Numbered from the stretch's first letter, positions 40,992-49,917 are shown. The stretch is 64,000 nucleotides of DNA from Streptomyces cinnamoneus (GCF_002939475.1 NZ_PKFQ01000001.1:5515001-5579000), one strand, 5' to 3'. Program-made: numbers and translations. The notes: a model not told the origin generated them from the sequence alone.

Positions 40992-42419
40992 ATGAGCGCA
41001 GCGCACACCCCCTCCCGGCACGTGGTGGTCATCGGCGGCGGAATCTCGGGCCTCGCGGCGGCCCACCGGCTGCTCGCGGGCGGCGTGCGCGTGACCCTCC
41101 TGGAGGCGTCCGGGCGTCTCGGCGGCAAGCTGCTCGCCGGGCGGATCGCCGACGTGCCCGTCGACCTGGGCGCCGAGTCGATGCTGGCCCGCCGGCCGGA
41201 GGCCGTCGAGCTGGCCCGCGCGGTGGGACTCGGCGACCGGCTCCAGCCGCCCGCCACCGCCACGGCGGGGATCTGGTCGCGCGGCGGGCTGCGCCCGATG
41301 CCCAAGGGACACATGATGGGCGTGCCCGGCGACCTCGCCCCGCTGGCGGCCTCCGGGGTCCTCTCCGACGAGGGCGTCGCCCGGGTCGCCCGGGACGCCG
41401 AGCTGCCGCGCACCGAGGTCGGCGACGACGTCGCGATCGGCGAGTACGTGGCCGGCCGGATGGGCCGCGAGGTGGTCGACCGCCTGGTGGAGCCCCTCCT
41501 CGGCGGCGTGTACGCAGGCGATCCCTACCGGATCTCCCTGCGGGCGGCCGTCCCGCAGCTGTTCGAGATCGCCCGCACGCACCGCTCGCTGATCGAGGGC
41601 GTACGCGAGTTCCAGGAGCGCGCCGCCGGACGGCAGACGGCCGCCGGCCCCGTCTTCATGGGCGTCGACGGCGGGATCGGCACCCTGCCGGGCGCGGTCG
41701 CGGACGCGGTGCGCGCGGCCGGCGGGGAGATCCTCACGAACGCCCCCGTCGCCGGCCTCGAACGCGGCCCGGAGGGCTGGCGGGTCGTCCTGGACGGGCG
41801 GACGCTGACGGCCGACGCCGTCGTCCTCGCCACCCCCGCCTCCCCCACGGCCCGGCTGCTCGCCCCGCACGCCCGGGCGGCCGCCGACGACCTGGCCTCG
41901 GTCGAGTACGCCTCCATGGCCCTGGTCACGCTGGCCTTCCGGCGCCGCGACGTGGCGGGGCTGCCGGCGGGCAGCGGCTTCCTGGTCCCGCCGGTCGACG
42001 GCCGGAAGATCAAGGCGTCTACTTTCGCCAGCCAGAAGTGGGGCTGGATCGCGGACGCCGGCCCGGACGTCTTCGTGCTGCGTACCTCGATCGGGCGGTT
42101 CGGCGACGAGGAGGACCTCGGGCGCGAGGACGCCGAACTGGTGGCGCTGTCGCTCGCGGACCTGGGCGAGGCCGTGGGCCTCGCCGCGTCGCCCGTCGAG
42201 AGCGTCGTCACCCGCTGGGACGGCGGCCTGCCGCAGTACCCGGTCGGCCACCTGGCCCGCGTCGCCCGCGTCCGCGAGCACGTCGCGCGCCTGCCCGGCC
42301 TGCGTGTCTGCGGCGCCGCGTACGACGGCGTGGGCATCCCGGCGTGCGTCTCCAGCGGGCGCCGGGCCGCCGACGAGGTACTGGAGACCCTGACGCGGGA
42401 CACCGCGGGCGACGAGTGA
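40992..42419 (+). CDS. hemY: HemY/CgoX-type coproporphyrinogen III oxidase (protoporphyrinogen oxidase family)
   Basis: The flavoprotein has 475 residues from ATG at 40992. The FAD motif is HVVVIGGGISGLAAAHRLL, followed by GRLGGKLLAG, VGGVYAGDP-like GGVYAGDPYRISLRAA, and a C-terminal RVCGAAYDGVGIPACVSSGRRAA that closes the FAD site. In Actinobacteria the enzyme oxidises coproporphyrinogen III to coproporphyrin III in the coproporphyrin-dependent heme route. The directly following hemQ (10 bases) confirms that route. Confidence 0.92.
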   Translation: MSAAHTPSRHVVVIGGGISGLAAAHRLLAGGVRVTLLEASGRLGGKLLAGRIADVPVDLGAESMLARRPEAVELARAVGLGDRLQPPATATAGIWSRGGLRPMPKGHMMGVPGDLAPLAASGVLSDEGVARVARDAELPRTEVGDDVAIGEYVAGRMGREVVDRLVEPLLGGVYAGDPYRISLRAAVPQLFEIARTHRSLIEGVREFQERAAGRQTAAGPVFMGVDGGIGTLPGAVADAVRAAGGEILTNAPVAGLERGPEGWRVVLDGRTLTADAVVLATPASPTARLLAPHARAAADDLASVEYASMALVTLAFRRRDVAGLPAGSGFLVPPVDGRKIKASTFASQKWGWIADAGPDVFVLRTSIGRFGDEEDLGREDAELVALSLADLGEAVGLAASPVESVVTRWDGGLPQYPVGHLARVARVREHVARLPGLRVCGAAYDGVGIPACVSSGRRAADEVLETLTRDTAGDE

Positions 42420-42429
42420 GAATAGGGAC

Positions 42430-43146
42430 ATGACTGACGCGACCGTGAAGACCCCGAACGCCGGCAAGAAGGCCAAGGACCTCAACGAGGTCATCCGCTA
42501 CACCCTCTGGTCGGTGTTCAAGCTGCGCGACGTGCTGCCGCAGGACCGCGCCGGCTGGGCCGACGAGGTCGAGGAGCTCTTCGCCCAGCTCGCCGAGAAG
42601 GACGTCACGGTGCGCGGCACGTACGACCTGTCGGGTCTGCGGGCCGACGCCGACGTGATGATCTGGTGGCACTCCGAGACCTCGGACGCCCTCCAGGACG
42701 CCTACAACCTCTTCCGCCGCACCCGGCTGGGCCGGGCGCTGGAGCCGGTGTGGTCGAACATGGCCCTGCACCGCCCGGCCGAGTTCAACAAGTCGCACAT
42801 CCCCGCGTTCCTCGCCGACGAGACGCCGCGCGACTACGTCAGCGTCTACCCCTTCGTCCGCTCGTACGACTGGTACCTGCTGCCCGACGAGGACCGCCGC
42901 CGCATGCTCGCCGACCACGGCAAGATGGCCCGCGGCTACCCGGACGTCCGCGCCAACACGGTCGCGTCGTTCTCGCTGGGCGACTACGAGTGGATCCTGG
43001 CCTTCGAGGCCAACGACCTCTACCGCATCGTGGACCTCATGCGTCACCTGCGCGCTTCCGAGGCCCGGATGCACGTCCGCGAAGAGGTGCCGTTCTACAC
43101 GGGCCGCCGCAAGGCCGTGGCGGACCTGGTGGCGGGACTGGCCTGA
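42430..43146 (+). CDS. hemQ: Coproheme decarboxylase HemQ/ChdC
   Basis: The protein has 238 residues from ATG at 42430, 10 bases after hemY, with a GAATAGGGA leader. It is the chlorite-dismutase-fold enzyme that decarboxylates coproheme to heme b using H2O2 at the last step of the pathway. The conserved VYPFVRSYDWYLLPDEDRRRML segment includes the catalytic Tyr region, and ADADVMIWWHSETSDALQ is typical. The length matches the family. Confidence 0.93.
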   Translation: MTDATVKTPNAGKKAKDLNEVIRYTLWSVFKLRDVLPQDRAGWADEVEELFAQLAEKDVTVRGTYDLSGLRADADVMIWWHSETSDALQDAYNLFRRTRLGRALEPVWSNMALHRPAEFNKSHIPAFLADETPRDYVSVYPFVRSYDWYLLPDEDRRRMLADHGKMARGYPDVRANTVASFSLGDYEWILAFEANDLYRIVDLMRHLRASEARMHVREEVPFYTGRRKAVADLVAGLA

Positions 43147-43178
43147 AGGGGCGGTGGTCGGACCTGATCCGAACGGCG

Positions 43179-43209
43179 CCGGGCCCGCCCCTCCTGGGGG
43201 CGGGCCCGG
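43179..43209. terminator. Bidirectional terminator after hemQ
   Basis: CCGGGCCCGCCCC (43179-43191) pairs perfectly with GGGGCGGGCCCGG (43197-43209), loop TCCTG, between convergent hemQ and the exported hydrolase gene. Confidence 0.8.
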
Positions 43210-43224
43210 GCCCGTTCGGGGACC

Positions 43225-44784
43225 TCAGGTCGTCGCCCTCGGCTCCGGTCGCGGTGCGCAGTACACGCGACGCGCCGGGACCTCGCCCGTCAGCAGGTAC
43301 GTCTCCAGGTAGCGGTTGACGCAGGTGTTGGGCCCGCCGCCGATGCCGTGGGTGCCCGCGCCCCGCTCCGTGACCAGCGCCGAGCCCGCCAGGCGGCGCT
43401 GGAGCTCCAGCGCCCCCTTGTACGGCGTCGCCGCGTCGCGCTCGGCGGCCAGCAGGAGCGTGGGCGGCAGACCGGAGCGCCGGTTCACGCGGACGTCGAG
43501 CGGCCGCTGGTGGGGCCCCTGCCAGAACGCGCACGGCAGGTTCATGAAGGCGTTGTTCCACGTCTCGAACGGGGCACGGTCGGCGAGCCGGTCGTTGTCC
43601 CGGTTCCACAGCCGCCAGGAGCGCGGCCAGGAGGTGTCGTTGCACTCCACGGTGGTGTAGACGGCGTTCTCGTTCTCGGCGGCCCGCGCGCTGTCCGCCC
43701 CGCCGTCCCCCGCGAGAGCGACCAGCGGCTTGTCGTCGCCGCGCAGGTACGCCGAGAGGGCCTGGGCGTCCCGGGCCCAGTAGCTGTCGGAGTAGCCGGC
43801 CTTCAGCAGGAGGGCCTGGAGCTGGGCGGGGCCGACCGAGCCGCCCGCCGCCCGCCGGGACAGCCGCCGGACGGCCTTGTCGTAGGAGTCCAGCACGTCG
43901 GCCGGGGAGCGCCCGAGGTGGTAGACGGCGTGGTGCTTGGCCACCCAGCGGCGCCAGTCGGCCCAGCGCCGTTCGAAGGCGGCGGACTGGTCGAGGTTGT
44001 TGCCGTACCAGATCTTGCGCGGGTCCGGGTTGACGACGCTGTCGAAGACCATGCGGCGCACGTGCCGGGGGAAGAGCGTGGCGTAGAGCGCGCCGAAGTA
44101 GGTGCCGTAGGAGGCTCCCACGTAGGTGAGCCTGCGCTGGCCGAGCGCGGCGCGCAGGACGTCGAGGTCGCGGGCGTTGTTGAGGCTGGTGAAGTGCCGC
44201 AGGCCGTGGCCGCCCCGGCGGGCGCAGCCGCGCGCGTAGGCCCGTGCCTTGGTGAGCTGCTGCTCCTTGTACGCGCGGGAGGGGTGTTCCGGCGACTTGC
44301 TGGGGCCCTTGGCGAAGCCGGGGCTGACGCAGGACAGCGGTGCGGAGCGGCCGACGCCGCGGGGGGCGTAGCCGACCAGGTCGTAGGCGTCGGCGATGTT
44401 GCGCCAGGCGGGGAGCCGGGCGAGCAGGGGGTAGAACATGCCGTTGCCGCCCGGCCCGCCGGGGTTGAAGACGATGGCTCCCTGGCGCGCGGCGCCGCCG
44501 CCGAGGGCCCGGGAGCGACTGACAGTCAGGCGGATCTGCTTGCCGTCGGGGTGCGCGTAGTCCAGCGGTACGGCGACGGTGCCGCACTGCACGGGGGCGG
44601 CGAGGCCCTCGACGGCGGGGCAGGCGCCGAAGTCGATGCCGCGGTCGGCGGCCCGGCGGGCGGCGAGGGCGACGCCGCGCGTCTCGGCCTGCCCGTCGTA
44701 GGCCTGTGCCGGGGTGGCGGGGAGGCCGGTGAGCCCGGTGAGGATCAGGGATCCGAGGGTTCCGTACAAGGCTGCTGTTCTCAC
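43225..44784 (-). CDS. Secreted alpha/beta hydrolase, tripeptidyl aminopeptidase (Tap/SlpD-E) type
   Basis: The protein has 519 residues from GTG at 44784, with AAGG 12-15 bases upstream. A signal peptide ends near PAQA. The oxyanion segment VFNPGGPGGNGM, nucleophile elbow VGASYGTYFGALYA, acid in LAAERDAATPY and His in GAGTHGIGGG make a complete triad; the C-terminal TAP-like domain is present. Streptomyces Tap enzymes remove tripeptides from exported proteins. The leader holds a 9-bp inverted repeat (44790-44824) and a BlaI-operator-like half site. Substrate is inferred from the family. Confidence 0.87.
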   Translation of the reverse strand: MRTAALYGTLGSLILTGLTGLPATPAQAYDGQAETRGVALAARRAADRGIDFGACPAVEGLAAPVQCGTVAVPLDYAHPDGKQIRLTVSRSRALGGGAARQGAIVFNPGGPGGNGMFYPLLARLPAWRNIADAYDLVGYAPRGVGRSAPLSCVSPGFAKGPSKSPEHPSRAYKEQQLTKARAYARGCARRGGHGLRHFTSLNNARDLDVLRAALGQRRLTYVGASYGTYFGALYATLFPRHVRRMVFDSVVNPDPRKIWYGNNLDQSAAFERRWADWRRWVAKHHAVYHLGRSPADVLDSYDKAVRRLSRRAAGGSVGPAQLQALLLKAGYSDSYWARDAQALSAYLRGDDKPLVALAGDGGADSARAAENENAVYTTVECNDTSWPRSWRLWNRDNDRLADRAPFETWNNAFMNLPCAFWQGPHQRPLDVRVNRRSGLPPTLLLAAERDAATPYKGALELQRRLAGSALVTERGAGTHGIGGGPNTCVNRYLETYLLTGEVPARRVYCAPRPEPRATT

Positions 44785-44789
44785 TAGCC

Positions 44790-44824
44790 TTATCCCTTCA
44801 TATGTAATACGGCAAAAGGGATAA
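44790..44824. promoter_or_regulatory. Inverted repeat in the leader of the aminopeptidase-like gene
   Basis: TTATCCCTT (44790-44798) and AAGGGATAA (44816-44824) are a perfect inverted repeat with 17 bases between. The centre read on the minus strand is GTATTACATATG, which matches the first part of the BlaI/MecI operator TATTACATATGTAATA. The AT content is high for this genome. A BlaI-family gene lies 1.1 kb away. It is a candidate regulator site or mRNA hairpin. Confidence 0.4.
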
Positions 44825-44992
44825 TTAGGTCAGGGGTTGGTGAAGTAAAGGACTGACCGGCGATGTCGAGCGTTTCGGGCACTAATGGGCTCGACCCGGC
44901 GCCCCCGCCCCCCGTTCGCCCCCGCGCTGCCGCCGAACCGCGCGGACACGGTTGGCTCCCCCGCTTCTGCGGCAGGATGGCGGGTGGGGGTG

Positions 44993-45697
44993 ATGGGCGT
45001 GTGCGAGCGGCCGGAAGCGAAGAGGAGCGCGATCGGAAGGCCCTACGACCCCGAACGGCTCTTCCTGCCCCCCGACGACGACCTCGCCCCGAACCGCCCG
45101 GGGGAGACGTTGCGTGCGAGGCTCGACGCGTCGCGGACGGGGCGCGCCGGGCTCGTCCTGGCCCGGCTGCTGGGGCGCAGGCCCGTGGAGGACTCCTGGC
45201 GCAGGCGGCTGGCCGCCGAGCAAGTCGTCGGCGCGGAGCTGGAGGAGCTGACGGCCGGTGGCTGGGAGGTGGTGCACTCGATCGTGCTGCCCGGCGGCCC
45301 CGCCAGCGCCGTGATCTCCCACCTGCTCATCGGCCCCGGAGGTGTCTTCTGCGTCGCCTCCGAGCCGACCCGCAGGGCTCATGCGGAGGTCGGGGACTCC
45401 GCCGTCCGCGTCGTCGGCGAACGGCATCCCCGCCCCTGCGTCCGCCGGGCCCGGCACAGCGCGGCTCGGGCGTCGCTGGCGCTCTCCCGGGGGTGCGGCT
45501 TCCTGGTGCGCGTCCTGCCGGTCCTGGTGCTGGTGGGGCCCCCGAGCTGGGAGGTGGCGGCTTCGCTGGAGGACGTCCGCGTCCTCGGGGAGCGGGAGGT
45601 GGCCGGACTCGGCGCCCTGGGCGGCGCGCTCCACCCGCACCGGGTCGACCGGATCCACACGGTGGCGCGCAACCGCCGCGTCTGGCTGGGGGCGTGA
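44993..45697 (+). CDS. NERD-domain protein
   Basis: The protein has 234 residues from ATG at 44993; the frame is open to 44885 but the upstream part is Pro/Arg-rich. After a charged N-terminus, the nuclease-related domain shows AEQVVGAELEELTAGGWEVVHSI, AVISHLLIGPGGVFCVAS and LVLVGPPSWEVAASLEDVRV. NERD domains relate to restriction-like nucleases and DNA-processing proteins, but this one keeps few obvious catalytic acids. Function is unknown. A MITE-like repeat begins 8 bases after its stop. Confidence 0.7.
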   Translation: MGVCERPEAKRSAIGRPYDPERLFLPPDDDLAPNRPGETLRARLDASRTGRAGLVLARLLGRRPVEDSWRRRLAAEQVVGAELEELTAGGWEVVHSIVLPGGPASAVISHLLIGPGGVFCVASEPTRRAHAEVGDSAVRVVGERHPRPCVRRARHSAARASLALSRGCGFLVRVLPVLVLVGPPSWEVAASLEDVRVLGEREVAGLGALGGALHPHRVDRIHTVARNRRVWLGA

Positions 45698-45704
45698 GGG
45701 GGCC

Positions 45705-45866
45705 AGGGGGTGTCCGATGGGTCAGCACAGGCCCTGCGGCGCCCGGCACGGCACCTCGCTGCGTTGTCACATCAGCCGAGGACGCCCGGTCCGAGGCAAA
45801 TGCTCCGCCTTGCGATCCACCGCACCGGACACCGCAGGACCCGCACCGACCCATCGGACACCCCCT
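45705..45866. mobile_element. MITE-like palindromic element of 162 bp
   Basis: The ends are perfect 19-bp inverted repeats: AGGGGGTGTCCGATGGGTC at 45705-45723 and its complement at 45848-45866. Inside, the next ~28 positions of each arm still pair, with only transition differences, so a transcript could fold into one long hairpin with G-U pairs. It has no coding capacity. The right end reaches the stop codon of the BlaI-family gene (TAG is bases 45867-45865 on the minus strand). I see no target duplication. It looks like a non-autonomous element or an actinobacterial intergenic repeat. Confidence 0.65.
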
Positions 45867-46263
45867 AGCGGGGCCGGGGAAGGCCGTCGGACAGCAGCTG
45901 CCGCAGCAGCGCCGCGTCCGCCTCGTCCAGGCCGTCGGCGAAGCGGGTCAGCACCACTTCCCGGTCGGTGCGGCCGTCGAGGATCTTGTGCATGCGGCGG
46001 GCGGCGAGCCCGGCCTCGTCGGTCAGGGGCGCGTAGGCGTAGGCGCGGCCGCGCGGGGTGCGGGTGAGCACCTCCTTGCCGTGCAGCCGGGAGAGGATCG
46101 TGACCACCGTGCTGTACGTCAGCTCGCCCGGCAGGGTGGCCTGCACCTCACGGGGTGTCAGCGGGATGCCCGCCCGCTGCAGCGCCGCGAGGACCTCGCC
46201 TTCGAGCGCTCCGCTCGGGCGGCGCCGGCCCTGGCGCACGACGACGGGTGTGGCCGCGTCCAT
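45865..46263 (-). CDS. BlaI/MecI/CopY-family transcriptional repressor
   Basis: The protein has 132 residues from ATG at 46263. The winged helix has GALEGEVLAALQRAGIPLTPREVQATLPGELTYSTVVTILSRL split over residues ~17-60, then KEVLTRTPRGRAYAYAPL and a helical dimerisation end. Such repressors usually pair with a BlaR1 membrane protease; none is adjacent. A TACA-N4-TGTA dyad lies upstream between it and the divergent PBP gene. Its last codons and TAG run into the MITE-like element, so its C-terminus may have been altered by that insertion. Confidence 0.85.
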   Translation of the reverse strand: MDAATPVVVRQGRRRPSGALEGEVLAALQRAGIPLTPREVQATLPGELTYSTVVTILSRLHGKEVLTRTPRGRAYAYAPLTDEAGLAARRMHKILDGRTDREVVLTRFADGLDEADAALLRQLLSDGLPRPR

Positions 46264-46315
46264 CTTCTTGAGTGTTCCTTCTGCCGAGCTACCGCTGATC
46301 TCCGGGTTCTCCCTC

Positions 46316-46327
46316 TACAGGAGTGTA
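46316..46327. promoter_or_regulatory. BlaI-type operator dyad
   Basis: TACAGGAGTGTA (46316-46327) has the TACA/TGTA half sites of BlaI/MecI operators, though with a 4-base rather than the usual 2-base centre. It lies 53 bases upstream of the BlaI-family start and upstream of the divergent PBP gene, so the repressor may control both. Confidence 0.5.
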
Positions 46328-46445
46328 AAGGACGCGGACGTCAGCTCAGAACCTGACGGATCTGAAGATTTCGGTTGTGGCAGACTCGCGGGATATCGAG
46401 TGCGAGAAGCGGCGACAGGTGTTCGGACGAGGTCGGGGTAAGTCA

Positions 46446-48515
46446 GTGGTCGAACGGGACAACGGGACAGGCGCCCACAAGCCATCCGCCTCCGCCCACG
46501 GCAGGCGGCGCCGGCCGCCGGCCCGCCGCTTCAGCCTGCCCCGCCTCCGGCCGCCCCGCTTCGACGCGGCCCGCCTCCGGCCCGCCTACCCCCGCCCGGG
46601 GCGCACGGGCTACCGCCGCTGGGTGCCCTCGTGGCGCCAGGCGCTGGGCCTGTTCGGCCTCGTCTTCGGCACGCTCACCGCGATCGTCATGATCCTCTAC
46701 GCCCGCACGGAGATACCCGCCGACCTCAACGCCTTCGCCACCCAGCAGGACAACGTCTACTACTGGGCCGACGGCACCGAGATGGCCCGCACCGGCCCCG
46801 TGGACCGTCAGGACACGGCGCTGGAGAAGGTCCCCGAGAAGGTGCGCTGGGCCGCGCTCGCCGCCGAGAACGAGACCTTCTACTCCGACAGCGGCGTCTC
46901 GCCCAGCGGCATGATGCGCGCGGTCACCCGGATGGTCACCGGCGGCGACACCCAGGGCGGCTCCACGATCACCCAGCAGTACGTGAAGAACGCCTACCTC
47001 AACCAGCAGCAGACCTTCAGCCGCAAGCTCACCGAGGCGTTCATCGCGATCAAGCTGGACAACAGGATGAGTAAGGACGACATCCTGGAGGGCTACCTCA
47101 ACACCAGCTGGTTCGGCCGCGGCACCTACGGCATCGCGCGCGCCGCGCACGCCTATTACGACAAGGACGTCTCGCAGCTCAACGCCAGCGAGGGCGCCTT
47201 CCTCGCCTCGCTGCTCAAGGGCGCGGCCCTGTACGACCCCGCGGTCGGCGCCAAGAACCACGAGCGCGCCGTCGAGCGCTGGAAGTGGATCCTCGACCGC
47301 ATGGTCAGCACCGGCAAGCTCTCGGCCGAGGAGCGGGCCCGCTACACCACCTTCCCCGAGCCCAAGGCCCCGCCCAAGCCCGTCAACCTCACCGGCCAGA
47401 CCGGCTACCTGGTGGACACCGCCCGCGCCTACGTCAGCGCCCACACGAACGTCTCCGACGCCGACTTCGACCTCGGCGGCTACCAGATCCGCACCACCTT
47501 CGAGAAGCCCAGGGTCGAGGCCCTCGCCAAGGCCGTCGACGGCGCGCGCGCCCACCTCGACCCGGATGAGCGGGAAGCCGACCAGAACGTCCGCATCGGC
47601 GCCGCCTCCGTCGCGACGGACGGACGCATCGTGGCCCTCTACGGCGGCCCCGACTACCTCAAGCAGGGCTTCAACGACGCCAACTCCACCGTCGTCCCGG
47701 CGGGCGGCGCCTTCACGCCCTTCGTCTACGCCGCCGCCCTCCGCGACGGCATCCAGCGCGAACGCGGCGCGACCCGTACGCCCGTCACCCCCGCCACGCT
47801 CTACAACGGCGACAACAAGGTGGCGATACGCACCCCCGAGGGGCCCTACTGGGACCGCTCGGGGAAGATCGTCAAGGCCCTCAACGACGACTCCAAGTCC
47901 TGGGGCAGGATCACGCTCAAGGAGGCGGTCGCCCAGTCCGTCAACTCCCCGATGATGCAGCTGGGGATGGACGTGGGCCTGGACCGGGTGAGCCGGACGG
48001 CCGTGGGCGCGGGGCTGCTCCCCGAGAGCCTCGGCCCCCAGGTGCCGGCCTTCTCGCTCGGCACCTCCACGCCCAGCGCCATCCGCATGGCCGGCGCCTA
48101 CGCCACCTTCGCCGCCAAGGGCATGCACAGCGAGCCCTACTCCGTCGGCAGCCTCCGGCGCAACGGCGACGCGGTGGAGGTGGAGAAGCCCACCGCCGAG
48201 CGGGCCCTGCCGGCGGGCGTCGCCACGTCCGTGGACGACGCGCTGCACGAGGCCGTCAAGCGCGGCAGCGCCACCGCGGCCAAGGCGGCCGGGCCGGACG
48301 CGGCCGGCAAGACCGGCACCGGACCGGACAACAAGTCCGCGTGGTTCGCCGGCTACCGCGGCAAGGTCTCGACCGCCGTCTCCCTCACCCGCATCGACCC
48401 CAAGACCCAGGAGCTGCTGCCCCTGGACGGCCTCGGCGGCGCCCCGAAGACCGCGACCGGCAGCCCGTACCCGATCGACATCTGGACGGCCTGCATGGCG
48501 AAGACCGGCGGCTGA
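46446..48515 (+). CDS. Class A penicillin-binding protein with degenerate transpeptidase SxxK motif
   Basis: The protein has 689 residues from GTG at 46446; GTG at 46377 is an alternative. An Arg/Pro-rich cytoplasmic tail leads to one membrane segment (LGLFGLVFGTLTAIVMILYA). The GT51 glycosyltransferase domain is complete: ALAAENETFYSDSGVSP with the catalytic Glu, GGSTITQQYVKNAYL, RKLTEAFIAIKL, and NTSWFGRGTYGI. In the transpeptidase domain the SxN (QSVNSP) and KTG (AGKTGTG) motifs are kept, but the place of GSTFKP reads GGAFTP, so the nucleophilic Ser and its Lys are missing. It may polymerise glycan without crosslinking. It is divergent from a BlaI-family repressor. Confidence 0.85.
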   Translation: MVERDNGTGAHKPSASAHGRRRRPPARRFSLPRLRPPRFDAARLRPAYPRPGRTGYRRWVPSWRQALGLFGLVFGTLTAIVMILYARTEIPADLNAFATQQDNVYYWADGTEMARTGPVDRQDTALEKVPEKVRWAALAAENETFYSDSGVSPSGMMRAVTRMVTGGDTQGGSTITQQYVKNAYLNQQQTFSRKLTEAFIAIKLDNRMSKDDILEGYLNTSWFGRGTYGIARAAHAYYDKDVSQLNASEGAFLASLLKGAALYDPAVGAKNHERAVERWKWILDRMVSTGKLSAEERARYTTFPEPKAPPKPVNLTGQTGYLVDTARAYVSAHTNVSDADFDLGGYQIRTTFEKPRVEALAKAVDGARAHLDPDEREADQNVRIGAASVATDGRIVALYGGPDYLKQGFNDANSTVVPAGGAFTPFVYAAALRDGIQRERGATRTPVTPATLYNGDNKVAIRTPEGPYWDRSGKIVKALNDDSKSWGRITLKEAVAQSVNSPMMQLGMDVGLDRVSRTAVGAGLLPESLGPQVPAFSLGTSTPSAIRMAGAYATFAAKGMHSEPYSVGSLRRNGDAVEVEKPTAERALPAGVATSVDDALHEAVKRGSATAAKAAGPDAAGKTGTGPDNKSAWFAGYRGKVSTAVSLTRIDPKTQELLPLDGLGGAPKTATGSPYPIDIWTACMAKTGG

Positions 48516-48599
48516 GCGGCGGCCGGGCCGGGGCGGCCCGGACGGGAGCACGGGAGCCGCGCCCGCGCTCCCCGCGGGCGGCCGGCCGCTCGCGGCGGA

Positions 48600-49868
48600 C
48601 TACTTCAGGAAGCTCTTCCAGTCCGGGGCCTGCGCCGGGTCCAGCCCGCGCAGCTTCGCCAGCACCTTCGGGTCCTGGACGTCCATCCAGTCGGCCAGCT
48701 GCTTGAACGACACGCAGCGCACCCCGTCCCGCTTGCACACCGACTTCATGACGTCCTCCACGGCCTTCATGTAAATGCCGTCGTTCCAGTCCTCGAAGTG
48801 GTTGCCGATGAACAGGGGCGCCCGGCTGCCGTTGTACACGCGCTCGAACCCGTTCAGATAGCCGTCACGCGTCAGCTTCCGCCACTCCTCGTACTTCGCC
48901 GGGTCGCCCTTGGTGTTGTCCCCGGACTGGTTGAAGAGGAAGTTGAAGTCCATCGACAGGACCTGCTTGTCGCTCTTGGGATACGGCAGCAGCTGCAGCG
49001 GGAAGTTCCAGATGTCGTTGACCTTGGACGGCCACAGCTGGAAGTCGCCGGGCGAGCTGGCGTCGTACCGCCAGCCGAACTCCTTCGCCGCCGTCAGCAG
49101 GTTCTTCTGCCCCTCAAGACAGGGGGCGCGGCCGCCCACCAGCTCCTTCTTGTAGTCGAAGGGCAGCGGGGGCAGGTCCTTGTAGCCGGTGTTCGTCTTC
49201 CAGTTCTGCACGAAGGAATACGACTGCTCGATCTCGCTCTTCCACTCCGCCGGGCTCCAGTCGCCGCCGCCCTTGGCGCCGCAGAAGTGGCCGTTGAAGT
49301 GCGTGCCTATCTCGTTGCCGGCCAGCCACGCGCTGCGCACCTGCTTCAGGGTGTCCCGGATGTGCGCGTCGGTCGCGAAGGATATCGCCGCGTCGCCCGG
49401 CTTGTGCTGCGGGGGCTTGTACAGCGTCGCCTTCGACTTCGGCAGCAGGTACATGCCGGTCAGGAAGAACGTCATCTGCGCGTCGTTCTCCTTGGCTACC
49501 TCCTGGAAGTGCGAGAAGAGGTGGTCGTCGCCCTCCAGCGCGCCGTCCCAGGAGAAGACCACGAACTGCGGGGGCTTCTCGCCCGGCTTGAGCTTCTCGG
49601 GTTTCTTCACGTTCGGCTGCGGGCCGGTGTAGGACGTCGAGCCGTCCCCGAGGACGTGGACCTTGCCGTCCCAGACCTCCTCCTCCTTGGCCCCGCCGTG
49701 CGCCTCGTCCTTGGGGTTCCCGGACTCCGGGCGGCCCGAGGAGGCGGCGGCGGAGCTTCCGCGGTCATCGGAACCGCCGCCCGTCAGCCCCACCACGAGC
49801 GCCGCGACGACGCACACGGAGCCCAGAGCCGTCGCGCCGTACATGGACTTGCCGCGCATGGACTTCAT
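48600..49868 (-). CDS. Exported polysaccharide deacetylase-like protein
   Basis: The protein has ~422 residues from ATG at 49868; TTG at 49874 is closer to the GGGAG site and is possible. An N-terminal membrane/signal segment (GATALGSVCVVAALVVGLTGG) is followed by an acidic linker. The NodB-like domain has VVFSWDGALEGDDHLF in place of the usual TFDDG, ANDAQMTFFLTGMY-type strands and the metal His pair in GTHFNGHFCG. A C-terminal NHFEDWNDGIYMKAVEDVM segment is present. It probably deacetylates an envelope glycan, but the altered first motif leaves activity open. It is convergent with the PBP gene. Confidence 0.75.
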   Translation of the reverse strand: MKSMRGKSMYGATALGSVCVVAALVVGLTGGGSDDRGSSAAASSGRPESGNPKDEAHGGAKEEEVWDGKVHVLGDGSTSYTGPQPNVKKPEKLKPGEKPPQFVVFSWDGALEGDDHLFSHFQEVAKENDAQMTFFLTGMYLLPKSKATLYKPPQHKPGDAAISFATDAHIRDTLKQVRSAWLAGNEIGTHFNGHFCGAKGGGDWSPAEWKSEIEQSYSFVQNWKTNTGYKDLPPLPFDYKKELVGGRAPCLEGQKNLLTAAKEFGWRYDASSPGDFQLWPSKVNDIWNFPLQLLPYPKSDKQVLSMDFNFLFNQSGDNTKGDPAKYEEWRKLTRDGYLNGFERVYNGSRAPLFIGNHFEDWNDGIYMKAVEDVMKSVCKRDGVRCVSFKQLADWMDVQDPKVLAKLRGLDPAQAPDWKSFLK

Positions 49869-49917
49869 CGACAACTTCGCACTCCCTGGCGCCAGCACAT
49901 CTGTTCAGGCGTCAGTA

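Noticed and set aside
44863..46356. Long plus-strand frame across the NERD gene, the MITE-like element and the BlaI-family gene
   Set aside because: It crosses a real gene in another frame and a gene on the other strand. The composition is Arg/Pro/Gly-rich without motifs.
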